From: Leptospiraceae bacterium
GTDB lineage: Bacteria > Spirochaetota > Leptospiria > Leptospirales > Leptospiraceae
DNA: 64,000 nucleotides
Assembly (NCBI GenBank): GCA_024233865.1
Contig: JACKPA010000008.1
Coordinates: forward strand, 82,501-146,500
Reading direction: 5' to 3'
Every line of letters starts with the position of its first letter. Within the stretch, counting starts at the first letter, position 1. Position numbers and translations under genes: made by a program. Shown here one piece after another: positions 18,265-26,034 of this stretch. Below the pieces are notes generated by a model that saw nothing but the letters and a program-made list of their open reading frames with translations, did not search any database and was not told the DNA's origin.

Positions 18265-19701
18265 TTATTTAGTTTTCATAGTGTATGTTCCATCCCAAAA
18301 TTCATCAGGTGGATTTTGGATAAAATTTCTACACCTTTCAATATATAGCTTGGAAAGTTTGTCATTTTTTAAATTTTCAAATTGTTTAATTGCCTCCCGG
18401 AATTTAAGACTTCTATAAAGTTGTAATCCTTTTTCAAACTCTTCCTTTTTTCTTAATACAATATCTTTTTCACCATCAGTATCAAAAAACATAACTTCAT
18501 ATATTTTTACAAAGTTTAACTTTCCTTTTACAATAACATTATCAACTTCCCTTAAACAGAAAGAATCTTCTATGCCTTCTTTGGAAAGTTCCTCAAAAGT
18601 AGCTCCCGAAATAAGAATAGGACAACTATAGTGCAACGTCAATCCTTCAATACGGGATGATAAATTAACGTTATCCCCTATGACAGTATAATCAAGTCGT
18701 TTATCCGAACCTATATTTCCAACTATTACTTCTCCTGTATGAATACCTATACCTATTTCTATATTTTTTTTTAATTGTGTATGTTTTTTATTAAAACCTA
18801 CAAGAGCCTTATTCATTAAAATAGCTGTTTTTACAGCTCTCAAAGCGTCATCATTGCTTTGTAGAGGAGCACCAAATATTGTCATAATAGCATCACCCAT
18901 AAATTTATCAATAGTACCTTGTTGTGTAAAAATTATATCAGTCATTTCAGATAAATATTCATTAAGAAAGCAAACTACTTCTGCAGCAGTCATGGATTCT
19001 GAAATGGTTGTGAATGATCTTATGTCCGAGAATAGGATTGTTACCTTTTGGTTCTTTCCACCTGGCTCAAGGCTTACATTTTTCTTATATAACTCACCGA
19101 TTAATTGAGGAGGCAAATACCTTTCCATCATTTTTTTTGTATTGGCTTCTACCATCATTATTTTGTTTGATGTTGTGATCGAATAACCTATAAACAAAAT
19201 AATCGCTAAAGCAATACTCATAGAAAAAACATCAACTGCCGCCATATTAAAATAAAAACTGATTCCCCAAAAAACAATTATAGAAAGGAATCCTGCGTAA
19301 ATTGTCCCCGCTTTTGAATATCTCAATAAATTTATTAAAAAAAAGACTACAGCACCTGCAAAAGCATACCACTTAATAACCGACTCTTCACTAGTTAGTG
19401 CAGGGTCAAATAAAAAAGACAAAACTATATACATATAATCAAAAAATATAACAAAGAATTTTAAATATTTTAAATAGATATTTTTTGATAAAATTATAAG
19501 AATAATACTAGAATAAATAAATAATATAATAGCTATTATTAAAGAGGATGTTGATGGTGGACGAATAAGTGAAATAATTTTAAAAAAAGAAAGAAATTCA
19601 AATATACCAGCAGCAGAAAGTAGAAAACGAACAAATGCTACTGTTTTTTCGTTTTTTAATTCACGTTCTCTTAATATATCATCAAAAGTTGAACTTGTCA
19701 T
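18265..19701 (-). CDS. Membrane class III adenylate cyclase
   Basis: A 478-residue enzyme with about six hydrophobic helices in the first ~190 residues and a cyclase domain at about 205-400. Metal aspartates are in VTILFSDIRSFT and DKFMGDAIMTIFGAP; the Lys of DKFMGD and the Thr of YTVIGDNVNLSSRIE indicate ATP as substrate. The last ~80 residues share the NPPDEFWDGTY ending with the CHASE2 cyclase at 191-2380, so the two probably share a C-terminal regulatory fold. AAGGA lies eight bases before the ATG. It is monocistronic, and its membrane domain is of unknown sensory function. Confidence 0.92.
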   Translation of the reverse strand: MTSSTFDDILRERELKNEKTVAFVRFLLSAAGIFEFLSFFKIISLIRPPSTSSLIIAIILFIYSSIILIILSKNIYLKYLKFFVIFFDYMYIVLSFLFDPALTSEESVIKWYAFAGAVVFFLINLLRYSKAGTIYAGFLSIIVFWGISFYFNMAAVDVFSMSIALAIILFIGYSITTSNKIMMVEANTKKMMERYLPPQLIGELYKKNVSLEPGGKNQKVTILFSDIRSFTTISESMTAAEVVCFLNEYLSEMTDIIFTQQGTIDKFMGDAIMTIFGAPLQSNDDALRAVKTAILMNKALVGFNKKHTQLKKNIEIGIGIHTGEVIVGNIGSDKRLDYTVIGDNVNLSSRIEGLTLHYSCPILISGATFEELSKEGIEDSFCLREVDNVIVKGKLNFVKIYEVMFFDTDGEKDIVLRKKEEFEKGLQLYRSLKFREAIKQFENLKNDKLSKLYIERCRNFIQNPPDEFWDGTYTMKTK

Positions 19702-19834
19702 TATTGTATTCCTTTATATACTCTCTAATCATAGTATACCCGATTACCTACCTAAAATCATTTTGAAAAAAAAATTTGTTGAAAGAATCAAGCAATCCGA
19801 AGCATAAAAAAGTATATTAAAAAGTAGGTTCAAA

Positions 19835-21004
19835 ATGCGTTTATGGTATATTTTTCTAATTATTTTTTCACTATCACTTGCTGCGGATCAGGTTCCCGTA
19901 CAACCCACAACCAATAAAAAAAGCTTGAAAAACCAAAAAGTCAGGTGGGGAGAAGAAGAAAGTTTTAGTCCGGAATACACATCCGGATTTTTTAAAAAAT
20001 TTGGTTTGGGTGTTTGGGGCGATGGAATAGCCATAAACCACAATTCAAATCCTAAATGGCTACAACTCAATTTTGTATATGGAATCACAAAAGACCTCTA
20101 TGGTTTAAACCTTGGTTTTGCTAATTTCACCCAGGGAGGGAAGTATAAAAACGAAAAAGAAAGGATTTCAAACGTAAAGGGACTTTCTCTTGGTCTGCTT
20201 ACCAACTACTATGAGCAAAATACAAATGTTACGGGCATTTCTTTAGCCGGAGGAGCAAATATACTCGAAAACGGAGATTTCAAAGGTATTGCTTTGGGCA
20301 TTGTGAATGAAGTAAAAGGAAATGTTACCGGAATTGCTTTGGGAATTTTGTGGAATGGAATTGACAAAGGGAAAAATTTTAAAGGTATCGCCGGAGGAAT
20401 GGTAAACAGAATCAATGGAAACCTGAAAGGCATCGTAATAGGTGGAGTAAATGGAACCGATAGTACAGGAACATTAACCGGAATTTCGCTTGGAGTAACA
20501 AATTTTGCAAAAGAAATTAAGGGAATTATGATTGGAGGAGCAAATTCTACCATTGAAGAAGGAGACCTTTCCGGACTTGCCCTTGGTATAATGAACGGAG
20601 CTATTCAAGGAAACTTGCAAGGTGTAATTATGGGTGGGTACAATTTTACAGGTGGTGAGCCTTTTGCCAACACAAATAGAGGAGGCGAGCTAAAAGGCTT
20701 GGCTATTGGGTTTGTTTCCAATAAAATCGAAAAAGATTTAAAAGGGGTAGCAATTGGAGGTTTGGGAAATGTTGTGTACGGAGACGTTTATGGAATGGAA
20801 GCAGGACTTATAGGAAACTATACGGGGGGTGTTTCTTTTGCCTTGCAGTTGGGAACTATTAATTATGCAAAAGAGTCCAAAGGAATCCAGATAGGAATAT
20901 TGAATTATACCCCAAAAAAAGCAAGGCTTCAACTAGGTTTGATAAATATAGCATGGGAAAACCCTATTCCAATCTTGCCCATTGTAAATTTTTATATAAA
21001 ATAA
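19835..21004 (+). CDS. LA_2272-type surface-repeat protein
   Basis: A 389-residue exported protein. A signal peptide (MRLWYIFLIIFSLSLAADQ) is followed by an unordered linker and then many tandem units of roughly 20 residues with the pattern G-(I/L)-x-(L/I/G)-G-x-x-N, such as GIALGIVNEVKGNVTG and GIVIGGVNGTDSTGTL. This beta-rich Gly/Asn ladder matches the LA_2272 family described in Leptospira, thought to be surface-exposed but without a proven function. Its presence is one of the better taxonomic clues in the window. A short dispersed repeat (21024-21119) begins 20 bp after the stop. Confidence 0.85.
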   Translation: MRLWYIFLIIFSLSLAADQVPVQPTTNKKSLKNQKVRWGEEESFSPEYTSGFFKKFGLGVWGDGIAINHNSNPKWLQLNFVYGITKDLYGLNLGFANFTQGGKYKNEKERISNVKGLSLGLLTNYYEQNTNVTGISLAGGANILENGDFKGIALGIVNEVKGNVTGIALGILWNGIDKGKNFKGIAGGMVNRINGNLKGIVIGGVNGTDSTGTLTGISLGVTNFAKEIKGIMIGGANSTIEEGDLSGLALGIMNGAIQGNLQGVIMGGYNFTGGEPFANTNRGGELKGLAIGFVSNKIEKDLKGVAIGGLGNVVYGDVYGMEAGLIGNYTGGVSFALQLGTINYAKESKGIQIGILNYTPKKARLQLGLINIAWENPIPILPIVNFYIK

Positions 21005-21023
21005 TTTATACCCATTCACCTTT

Positions 21024-21119
21024 TATACTATGATTAGAGTGATTTTCGTGATTAAGATGATTAGATTCATTTGATTTTAAAGGATTTTCTGCGATTTCAA
21101 CACCACTCTGTTGTGTATA
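21024..21119 (+). repeat. Dispersed short repeat, copy 1 of 3
   Basis: A 96-bp unit bounded by TATAC and GTATA, containing ATGATTAGAGTGATTT, GATTAGATTCATTTGATTTT and CCACTCTG. Near-identical units occur at 21864-21962 (same orientation) and 33482-33586 (inverted). AGAGTG near the left end and CACTCT near the right end give it partly palindromic termini. It is too short to encode anything; likely a MITE- or REP-like unit. Confidence 0.75.
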
Positions 21120-21123
21120 AGGT

Positions 21124-21456
21124 CTACATATAGGTATTGGGTATAAATTTATCAATTACGGTTATAATACACTTGTCAATAGACACTACAACCAATAAGC
21201 CTTCATAATAGTCAGGGATCTGAATTCCTTTTTCTGCTGCGCTTAGAATGGAATGAAAGGTTAAGATGTATTCGCTTCTATATTGAGAATAAGGAACTTG
21301 TGTTTTGGGTTTATAAAGCTTTCCGGAAGGTCTACATTCACCAAATATCATGGTTAAATAAACCGCCTTTTTTGTTATAGCCCTTCTTTGCAAATTTTCC
21401 AAGGCGTGTTTAGAAAAGTAAAACTGTTTAAATTGGTTATAATATTTTACAATCAT
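21124..21456 (-). CDS. Hypothetical protein, possibly DUF4258-like
   Basis: A 110-residue basic protein. The stretch FSKHALENLQRRAITKKAV resembles the DUF4258 opening (a His-Ala-x-x-Arg-x-x-x-Arg-x-I pattern), a small family sometimes discussed as toxin-like. The rest (VVSIDKCIITVIDKFIPN) fits a beta-ending fold. No antitoxin is recognised beside it. AAGGAG lies about ten bases upstream of the start. It sits in a repeat-rich gap zone. Confidence 0.5.
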   Translation of the reverse strand: MIVKYYNQFKQFYFSKHALENLQRRAITKKAVYLTMIFGECRPSGKLYKPKTQVPYSQYRSEYILTFHSILSAAEKGIQIPDYYEGLLVVVSIDKCIITVIDKFIPNTYM

Positions 21457-21726
21457 TTTAATCTCCTTTTTAAGCAGACTTTTGTAAGGATTTAGCTATC
21501 CATGAAAAGACCAATGCAAATAGATAGGTTGTCATAGATAAGCTAATTAGGATTTACTAAGTTAGACTCTTAAAAAATTGGTTGGTTAAAAAAAATGCAA
21601 GAGTAATGGAAAAAATTACGTTTCTATTTGTTAAAGCTTGCTGCTTTGGTCATATAATTTTTCTAATTAGAGAATATTTATACTATGATTAACGTGAGTT
21701 CGACATAAGGTTTAACCTTCTTTTTT

Positions 21727-21827
21727 CGAGCGGTTTAAACCGCTCGTTACTATAATTTCACTACAAAAACCAATATTTTTGCTTACAAATTCAATGGTTT
21801 AAACCGCTCGTTACTATAATTTCACTA
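21727..21827. repeat. Palindrome and 32-bp direct repeat
   Basis: CGAGCGGTTTAAACCGCTCG at 21727-21746 is a perfect 20-bp palindrome. The 32-bp stretch that starts at its GGTTTAAACC core (21732-21763) recurs exactly at 21796-21827, 64 bp away, without the left palindrome arm. It may be a decayed inverted-repeat element or a protein-binding site. Confidence 0.7.
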
Positions 21828-21863
21828 AGTCACTCGTTAGGAAAGTTACATCGAACTCACGTT

Positions 21864-21962
21864 ATGATTAGAGTGATTTACTGGATTAACATGATTAGAT
21901 TCATTTGATTTTAAAGGTTTATCTTAAAAACCATATCTGGAAACCACTCTGTTTTGTGTATA
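21864..21962 (+). repeat. Dispersed short repeat, copy 2 of 3
   Basis: Matches the unit at 21024-21119 over most of its length, with ATGATTAGAGTGATTT at the left and CCACTCTGTTTTGTGTATA at the right. The left-most TATAC is replaced by a GAACTCACGTT motif, so this copy may be truncated or inserted in another repeat. Confidence 0.7.
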
Positions 21963-22028
21963 ATAATAGGTAGTGAGTCGAACTCACGTTAAATAATTCG
22001 GCAGGATTTGAGTTATACCAAGTGAATA

Positions 22029-22616
22029 TCAGATAAATAAATCTGCTACTTTTAAAGAAAAGCCTTTCATCCAATCTCCTGGAACATAAGTAGCATCTTT
22101 GGAATACAATTTAGCAGAAAAATCCGAATAATAAACCTGCATTTGTTGTGCATGAACAAGAATAATCCAAACTTCTACAGCTCCATGGAGAATATAATTT
22201 TGTATTTTTTGTAACATTTTTTCAACATCATTAGATTCTGAAATTACCTCAACCATAAGAGACATTGATTTTTCCGGAATTTTACCTTCACCAACTAATT
22301 CATAATTCCAAGCAACATCATAAGAATAGCGGTTTAATTCACTGAGCCTAACTCCCCCTTCACCACTATAGGTTATTCCATACCCACCTTGGTTTATTAT
22401 CCAATGGTTAATTAAATAACTTAGCTTGGCTACAATTTTTGCATGCTCCGGTTTTGAATATGGCATTTCAAAAGGTTCTCCATTGTATAATTCATAAAAT
22501 TCCCACTTCTCCGGTTCTTTATCCATTTCGGAAGCAGTCATTTTAATTGGTTTTGTTTTACTTTGAAGTTGCTCGATGCTAGTTGTTGTATTACTTTCTA
22601 ATATTAAATTACTCAT
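22029..22616 (-). CDS. Uma2-family restriction-endonuclease-like protein
   Basis: A 195-residue protein of the Uma2/DUF820 family with a PD-(D/E)XK-like fold. Key stretches are SYDVAWNYE (in place of the family's P-D-hydrophobic), LMVEVISESNDVEKMLQKIQNY (catalytic Glu and Lys-equivalent region) and GAVEVWIILV. The Pro of PDV is replaced and the usual Lys before the helix is at KIQNY. The first ~25 residues are an extra Thr/Ser-rich leader. These genes are common in bacteria with many repeats; biological role unknown. Monocistronic. Confidence 0.8.
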   Translation of the reverse strand: MSNLILESNTTTSIEQLQSKTKPIKMTASEMDKEPEKWEFYELYNGEPFEMPYSKPEHAKIVAKLSYLINHWIINQGGYGITYSGEGGVRLSELNRYSYDVAWNYELVGEGKIPEKSMSLMVEVISESNDVEKMLQKIQNYILHGAVEVWIILVHAQQMQVYYSDFSAKLYSKDATYVPGDWMKGFSLKVADLFI

Positions 22617-22664
22617 CTTTATCCCTTCTGTTCGTTACTTTAGGAACAATATAAAAAGTATCCC

Positions 22665-22892
22665 TTAATCTGAAAAATTTTTAGTCCTAACCATCAGATG
22701 ATAGATTCCTGAAACCAAGCCAATAATACAGCAAACCAGCAGACCCCAGGGAGATGAAGAAAAGAATTTGTCTATATATCGTCCTAATAATACAAAGCCA
22801 ACAATAACAAAGGCAAATTCAATTCCTAAACTTGAGAGGTTCCAGAGGTTAGAACTTTTTTTTACTTTAGTATGTTTCCGATCCGGGACCAT
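22665..22892 (-). CDS. atpZ: AtpZ/AtpI-family small membrane protein
   Basis: A 75-residue protein with a charged N-terminus (MVPDRKHTKVKKSSN) and two transmembrane helices, LGIEFAFVIVGFVLLGRYID and PWGLLVCCIIGLVSGIYHLM, with the conserved G-R-x-x-D at the end of the first. This matches the AtpZ (ATP synthase gene 1) family, associated with F-type ATP synthase assembly or magnesium/calcium transport. The ATP synthase structural genes are not in this window. Its start overlaps the end of lepB by 31 bp, so the two are translationally linked. Confidence 0.75.
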   Translation of the reverse strand: MVPDRKHTKVKKSSNLWNLSSLGIEFAFVIVGFVLLGRYIDKFFSSSPWGLLVCCIIGLVSGIYHLMVRTKNFSD

Positions 22893-24073
22893 CTAACGCT
22901 CATTCTCCAAATTCTATAACGAAGAGTTCTATCGATCCAAGTCAATATGGATTCATTGTAGTTTTGGAAGAAGTTCATTTCATAATAAAACTTTCTTCCT
23001 GTAGTAGAATCTACACGAATTTCTCTTCCGCTTGGAAAATAGTTTTCGTCTCCTTCATAAATTTTTAAAGGCATTTCCGAATATGTCGTAGAATGATAAC
23101 ACTTTTTTTGAAGTTCTTCTTCATCGTAAATTTTGTTCAAATCAATCCCAAATTCCGAATACCTTTTATCATTTTTGTACATACAGGTATTATCTTTCCA
23201 GTTTATGGAAAAGTAGATTATCATGGCTTTTCCCAAAATATTTTCTCGTTTTACAAAACCCCAAATTCGGGAATCGCTGGAATCATCTCTATTGTCTCCC
23301 ATAACCATGTAATAATCTTCCGGAATCTTGCATATTCCACCACTATTGCAATTGTTTCTTAAATAAGTGAAGTTAAATCCGGAAAACCGAATAGGAAATA
23401 AATTGGTATTTTCGATACCTAGTATATCAGAAGGACTCCCACCTTCCAAAACATAGTGCTCAAAATTACCCTTTTTTTCCTTAAATAAAGACCTGCCAAC
23501 CGACTTATCATTGTCCAAATCCAATAGCTCATCCTTTGGAGCAACGGGAATCGGCTCAAAACTTTGAAATTCATTAGAGCCTTTCTCTTTGTATTCAAAG
23601 AAAAAATAATCAACTTTCTCACCTTTGTAATTAGTTAAATACCTTTGAGAAACTCTTAAAGTATCTCCAGGAAGACCTACAATTCTTTTTACAAATCTTT
23701 TGGAAAACATCCCTGGTAAATCAGTTTCCATCTTTTGACCTGGGTTTCTGAAATCATGGGTTGCTTCGGGTGGAGGTATAAAAGTAACAATATCACCCCT
23801 TTTTGGATCATCAAATCGAATCAATTCTTTTTCCGTAAACGGCATACGAAACGAATATCTCATCTTATTCACAAACAAAAAATCACCAATTTTCAATGTA
23901 GGGATCATAGATCCGGAAGGAATATTATTGGCATCTAAAATAGAAGATTTAAATGCAAAAACAATCACTATAATCAGCAAAAGTGAACCTACGGAAGATA
24001 AAAAAGATTGCTCCTCTTTCGGTTTGCTGCTCTTTTTATTTTTTTCCGTTTTTTCTTTGATTTTACGTAACAT
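22862..24073 (-). CDS. lepB: Signal peptidase I
   Basis: A ~403-residue membrane serine protease that removes signal peptides. After a Lys-rich cytoplasmic stretch, one hydrophobic helix (VGSLLLIIVIVFAFKSSI) leads to the catalytic Ser in NNIPSGSMIPTLKIGD and the catalytic Lys in KRIVGLPGDTLRVS; MGDNRDDSSDSRIWGFV is the conserved box E. It is longer than the usual ~250-320 residues because of inserts between boxes D and E and an extended tail. The start at ATG 24073 is preferred; a TTG at 24172 in the same frame would add 33 residues. Neither has a strong ribosome-binding site. Confidence 0.93.
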   Translation of the reverse strand: MLRKIKEKTEKNKKSSKPKEEQSFLSSVGSLLLIIVIVFAFKSSILDANNIPSGSMIPTLKIGDFLFVNKMRYSFRMPFTEKELIRFDDPKRGDIVTFIPPPEATHDFRNPGQKMETDLPGMFSKRFVKRIVGLPGDTLRVSQRYLTNYKGEKVDYFFFEYKEKGSNEFQSFEPIPVAPKDELLDLDNDKSVGRSLFKEKKGNFEHYVLEGGSPSDILGIENTNLFPIRFSGFNFTYLRNNCNSGGICKIPEDYYMVMGDNRDDSSDSRIWGFVKRENILGKAMIIYFSINWKDNTCMYKNDKRYSEFGIDLNKIYDEEELQKKCYHSTTYSEMPLKIYEGDENYFPSGREIRVDSTTGRKFYYEMNFFQNYNESILTWIDRTLRYRIWRMSVRWSRIGNILK

Positions 24074-24264
24074 AAATGGAAGTGAAATTTTATTGGTCTT
24101 TTCTGTCAATAAAGTATAGGTATTCTTTTTTACACAGCGAAAGTCCCTTGTTTTAGCCACCGTTTCTGCCAATTCCGGCTATAGCAAATATTATCAAAAA
24201 ACAAAAAAGTTTTTTGATTTGAGAAGATTCCAGGCTTGATTAATTAGGTATTAAAGGATTATTT

Positions 24265-25788
24265 ATGAAATTTTACCTATTCTTTTTATTTTGTTTTTTC
24301 ATATTCTATTCCCATACTTTTGCAAACAAAAAGTGTGAAGGAAATTGTGTAAATGGATGGGGTATTTTGTATAGCGTCCATGGTGTTGACGGAAGCCTTA
24401 TTAAGTACTACGAAGGAAACTGGAAAAATGGAAAAAAGGAAAAAACCGGAACGTTTTTTTATTGGAACGGGCAAAAGGCTTATGAAGGCGATTGGAAAAA
24501 TGATAAAGTTGACGGACAAGGTGTTTTTTATCATTGGAACGGAAACAAAAAATACCAAGGAAGATGGAAAAACGGGCAAGAAAATGGGAATGGTATCGCT
24601 TATGACGAGGATGAAAACAAAATCTACGAGGGAGAATGGATAAATGGTGAAAGGCATGGTTATGGAATAACTTACTATAAAAACGGAACCAAAATGGCAG
24701 TAGGCAGGACTGTTCCCTCTGATTTTGACTACAACTTTAAAGGAAAGTTTTACTATCCTAATGGTGAAGTTATCAAAGGAGAATGGAAGATAAAAACCCA
24801 AAGCATCTCATGGGAAACTCCCAAAAGAGACAAGCAAACTCTAAAGGAAGCTTACCAAATGGTAAATGCTTGTTTGGATACCTTTAAAAAACTCGAAAGC
24901 ATAAAAATTTACGTAAATGATAGCATGCAAGGTTTGACACCAGACAGTATAAAGTTATCGAAAGAAGAAAATTGTAATTATAGAATTGAAACCAATATAA
25001 AACTGTCCCATGGTAAGAATGAAGTAATTTTAGTGGCTGATACTCCTTCTGAAAAAATTATATCTCTCCAACCTCTGTACATAGATTTTAATAAAAAGTA
25101 TGTAGCTTCGGAATTTAGAACTGCGCTGATTATCGGAAATGGCGGTTATAAAAACTCTCCGCTTCGTAATTCTGTAAATGATGCAAATACCATGGCAGAA
25201 GAATTAAAAGATCTTGATTTCGAAGTTATTGTCCATACAAATTCCAATAAAAAAGAAATGTTGTATGCCATTAAAAATTTTGAAGAAAAGCTAAAAGCAA
25301 AAGGTGGAGTGGGACTTTTTTATTATTCCGGTCATGGTGTTCAAATCAACGGACTAAATTATCTAATTCCAACACAAACGGATATCAAAACCGAAATAGA
25401 CCTGGAACTCGAAAGCGTAGAGTTAAGTCGTGTTATTGCTGCCATGAAACAAGCAACCAATAGGCTAAATATACTCATTCTCGATGCTTGCAGGAATAAT
25501 CCATATTTAACAAGCTATAGATCGGTTAGGCAAGGGTTATCGATGATAAATCCATCGAGCGGAATGTATATAGCTTATGCGACAGCTCCTGGGGCTGTTG
25601 CAGATGATGGAAAAGGAGAAAATGGTCTTTTTACAAGTGAGTTAATCAAAGCAATAAAAATTCCAGGGTTGGCTATTGAGCAAGTATTTAAAGTAGTTAG
25701 GAAAAATGTAATCGAAAAATCAAATTACAGACAAGTTCCGTGGGATAACTCGTCAATTATCGGAGAATTTTACTTTAACAAACCATGA
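24265..25788 (+). CDS. Exported MORN-repeat protein with caspase-like (C14) protease domain
   Basis: A 507-residue protein. A signal peptide (FYLFFLFCFFIFYSHTFA) precedes five or so MORN repeats (YEGNWKNGKK, YEGDWKNDKVDGQG, YQGRWKNGQENGNG, YEGEWINGERHGYG), about residues 45-180. A linker leads to a caspase p20 domain opening RTALIIGNGGYKNSPLRNSVNDA. The catalytic dyad is His in LFYYSGHGVQ (about 356) and Cys in LILDACRNNP (about 408); YATAPGAVADDGKGENGLFT closes the domain. Cleavage after Lys/Arg is expected for bacterial orthocaspases. MORN repeats normally bind lipids or proteins. Target and location (periplasm or beyond) are unknown. Monocistronic. Confidence 0.92.
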   Translation: MKFYLFFLFCFFIFYSHTFANKKCEGNCVNGWGILYSVHGVDGSLIKYYEGNWKNGKKEKTGTFFYWNGQKAYEGDWKNDKVDGQGVFYHWNGNKKYQGRWKNGQENGNGIAYDEDENKIYEGEWINGERHGYGITYYKNGTKMAVGRTVPSDFDYNFKGKFYYPNGEVIKGEWKIKTQSISWETPKRDKQTLKEAYQMVNACLDTFKKLESIKIYVNDSMQGLTPDSIKLSKEENCNYRIETNIKLSHGKNEVILVADTPSEKIISLQPLYIDFNKKYVASEFRTALIIGNGGYKNSPLRNSVNDANTMAEELKDLDFEVIVHTNSNKKEMLYAIKNFEEKLKAKGGVGLFYYSGHGVQINGLNYLIPTQTDIKTEIDLELESVELSRVIAAMKQATNRLNILILDACRNNPYLTSYRSVRQGLSMINPSSGMYIAYATAPGAVADDGKGENGLFTSELIKAIKIPGLAIEQVFKVVRKNVIEKSNYRQVPWDNSSIIGEFYFNKP

Positions 25789-25876
25789 AGGATTACGAGT
25801 TTTTAACCCCAAAAAAATGACAAACCTCTCTACTTGTGTTATTCGGGCTTAAATATGGATATGTTATAGATAAAAT

Positions 25877-25965
25877 CCAATGGTGTTTCGGTATAAAGAA
25901 TGAATTTTTCCAATAGTGTTTTGGTATAAAACTTGTAAAATCAAATGGTGTTTGTTGTTTGTATA
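25877..25965. repeat. Three imperfect direct repeats downstream of the caspase gene
   Basis: CCAATGGTGTTTCGGTATAAA (25877-25897) and the same motif with three changes (25910-25930) lie 33 bp apart; a third, weaker copy starts at 25941. The array lies in the 246-bp gap between two convergent genes. On the opposite strand it generates a spurious repetitive reading (PKHYW/PKHHW). Confidence 0.55.
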
Positions 25966-26034
25966 TATTATTAGAGGTGAAATTATTGATTCCATAGAGA
26001 GAATTCATGAAAGCACTCCGTTAAAGTTGTCACA

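Larger units (their letters stand above)
21457..22028. other. 572-bp gap rich in short repeats, no gene seen
   Basis: No reading frame here has convincing coding character. It holds a 20-bp perfect palindrome, a 32-bp direct repeat, copy 2 of the dispersed TATAC/GTATA repeat, and several copies of a motif near AACGTGAGTTCGA in both orientations (about 21690, 21852 and 21976). Confidence 0.6.

Noticed and set aside
20209..20553. 114-codon minus-strand frame inside the LA_2272-like gene
   Set aside because: It is a Pro/Phe-rich mirror of the Gly/Asn repeats on the plus strand.
24074..24172. 33-residue TTG-initiated extension of lepB
   Set aside because: The sequence has no ribosome-binding site and is not typical of LepB, though it cannot be excluded.
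25793..26008. Minus-strand frame with repeated PKHYW/PKHHW
   Set aside because: The repeated peptide comes from short direct DNA repeats in an intergenic gap; there is no ribosome-binding site.
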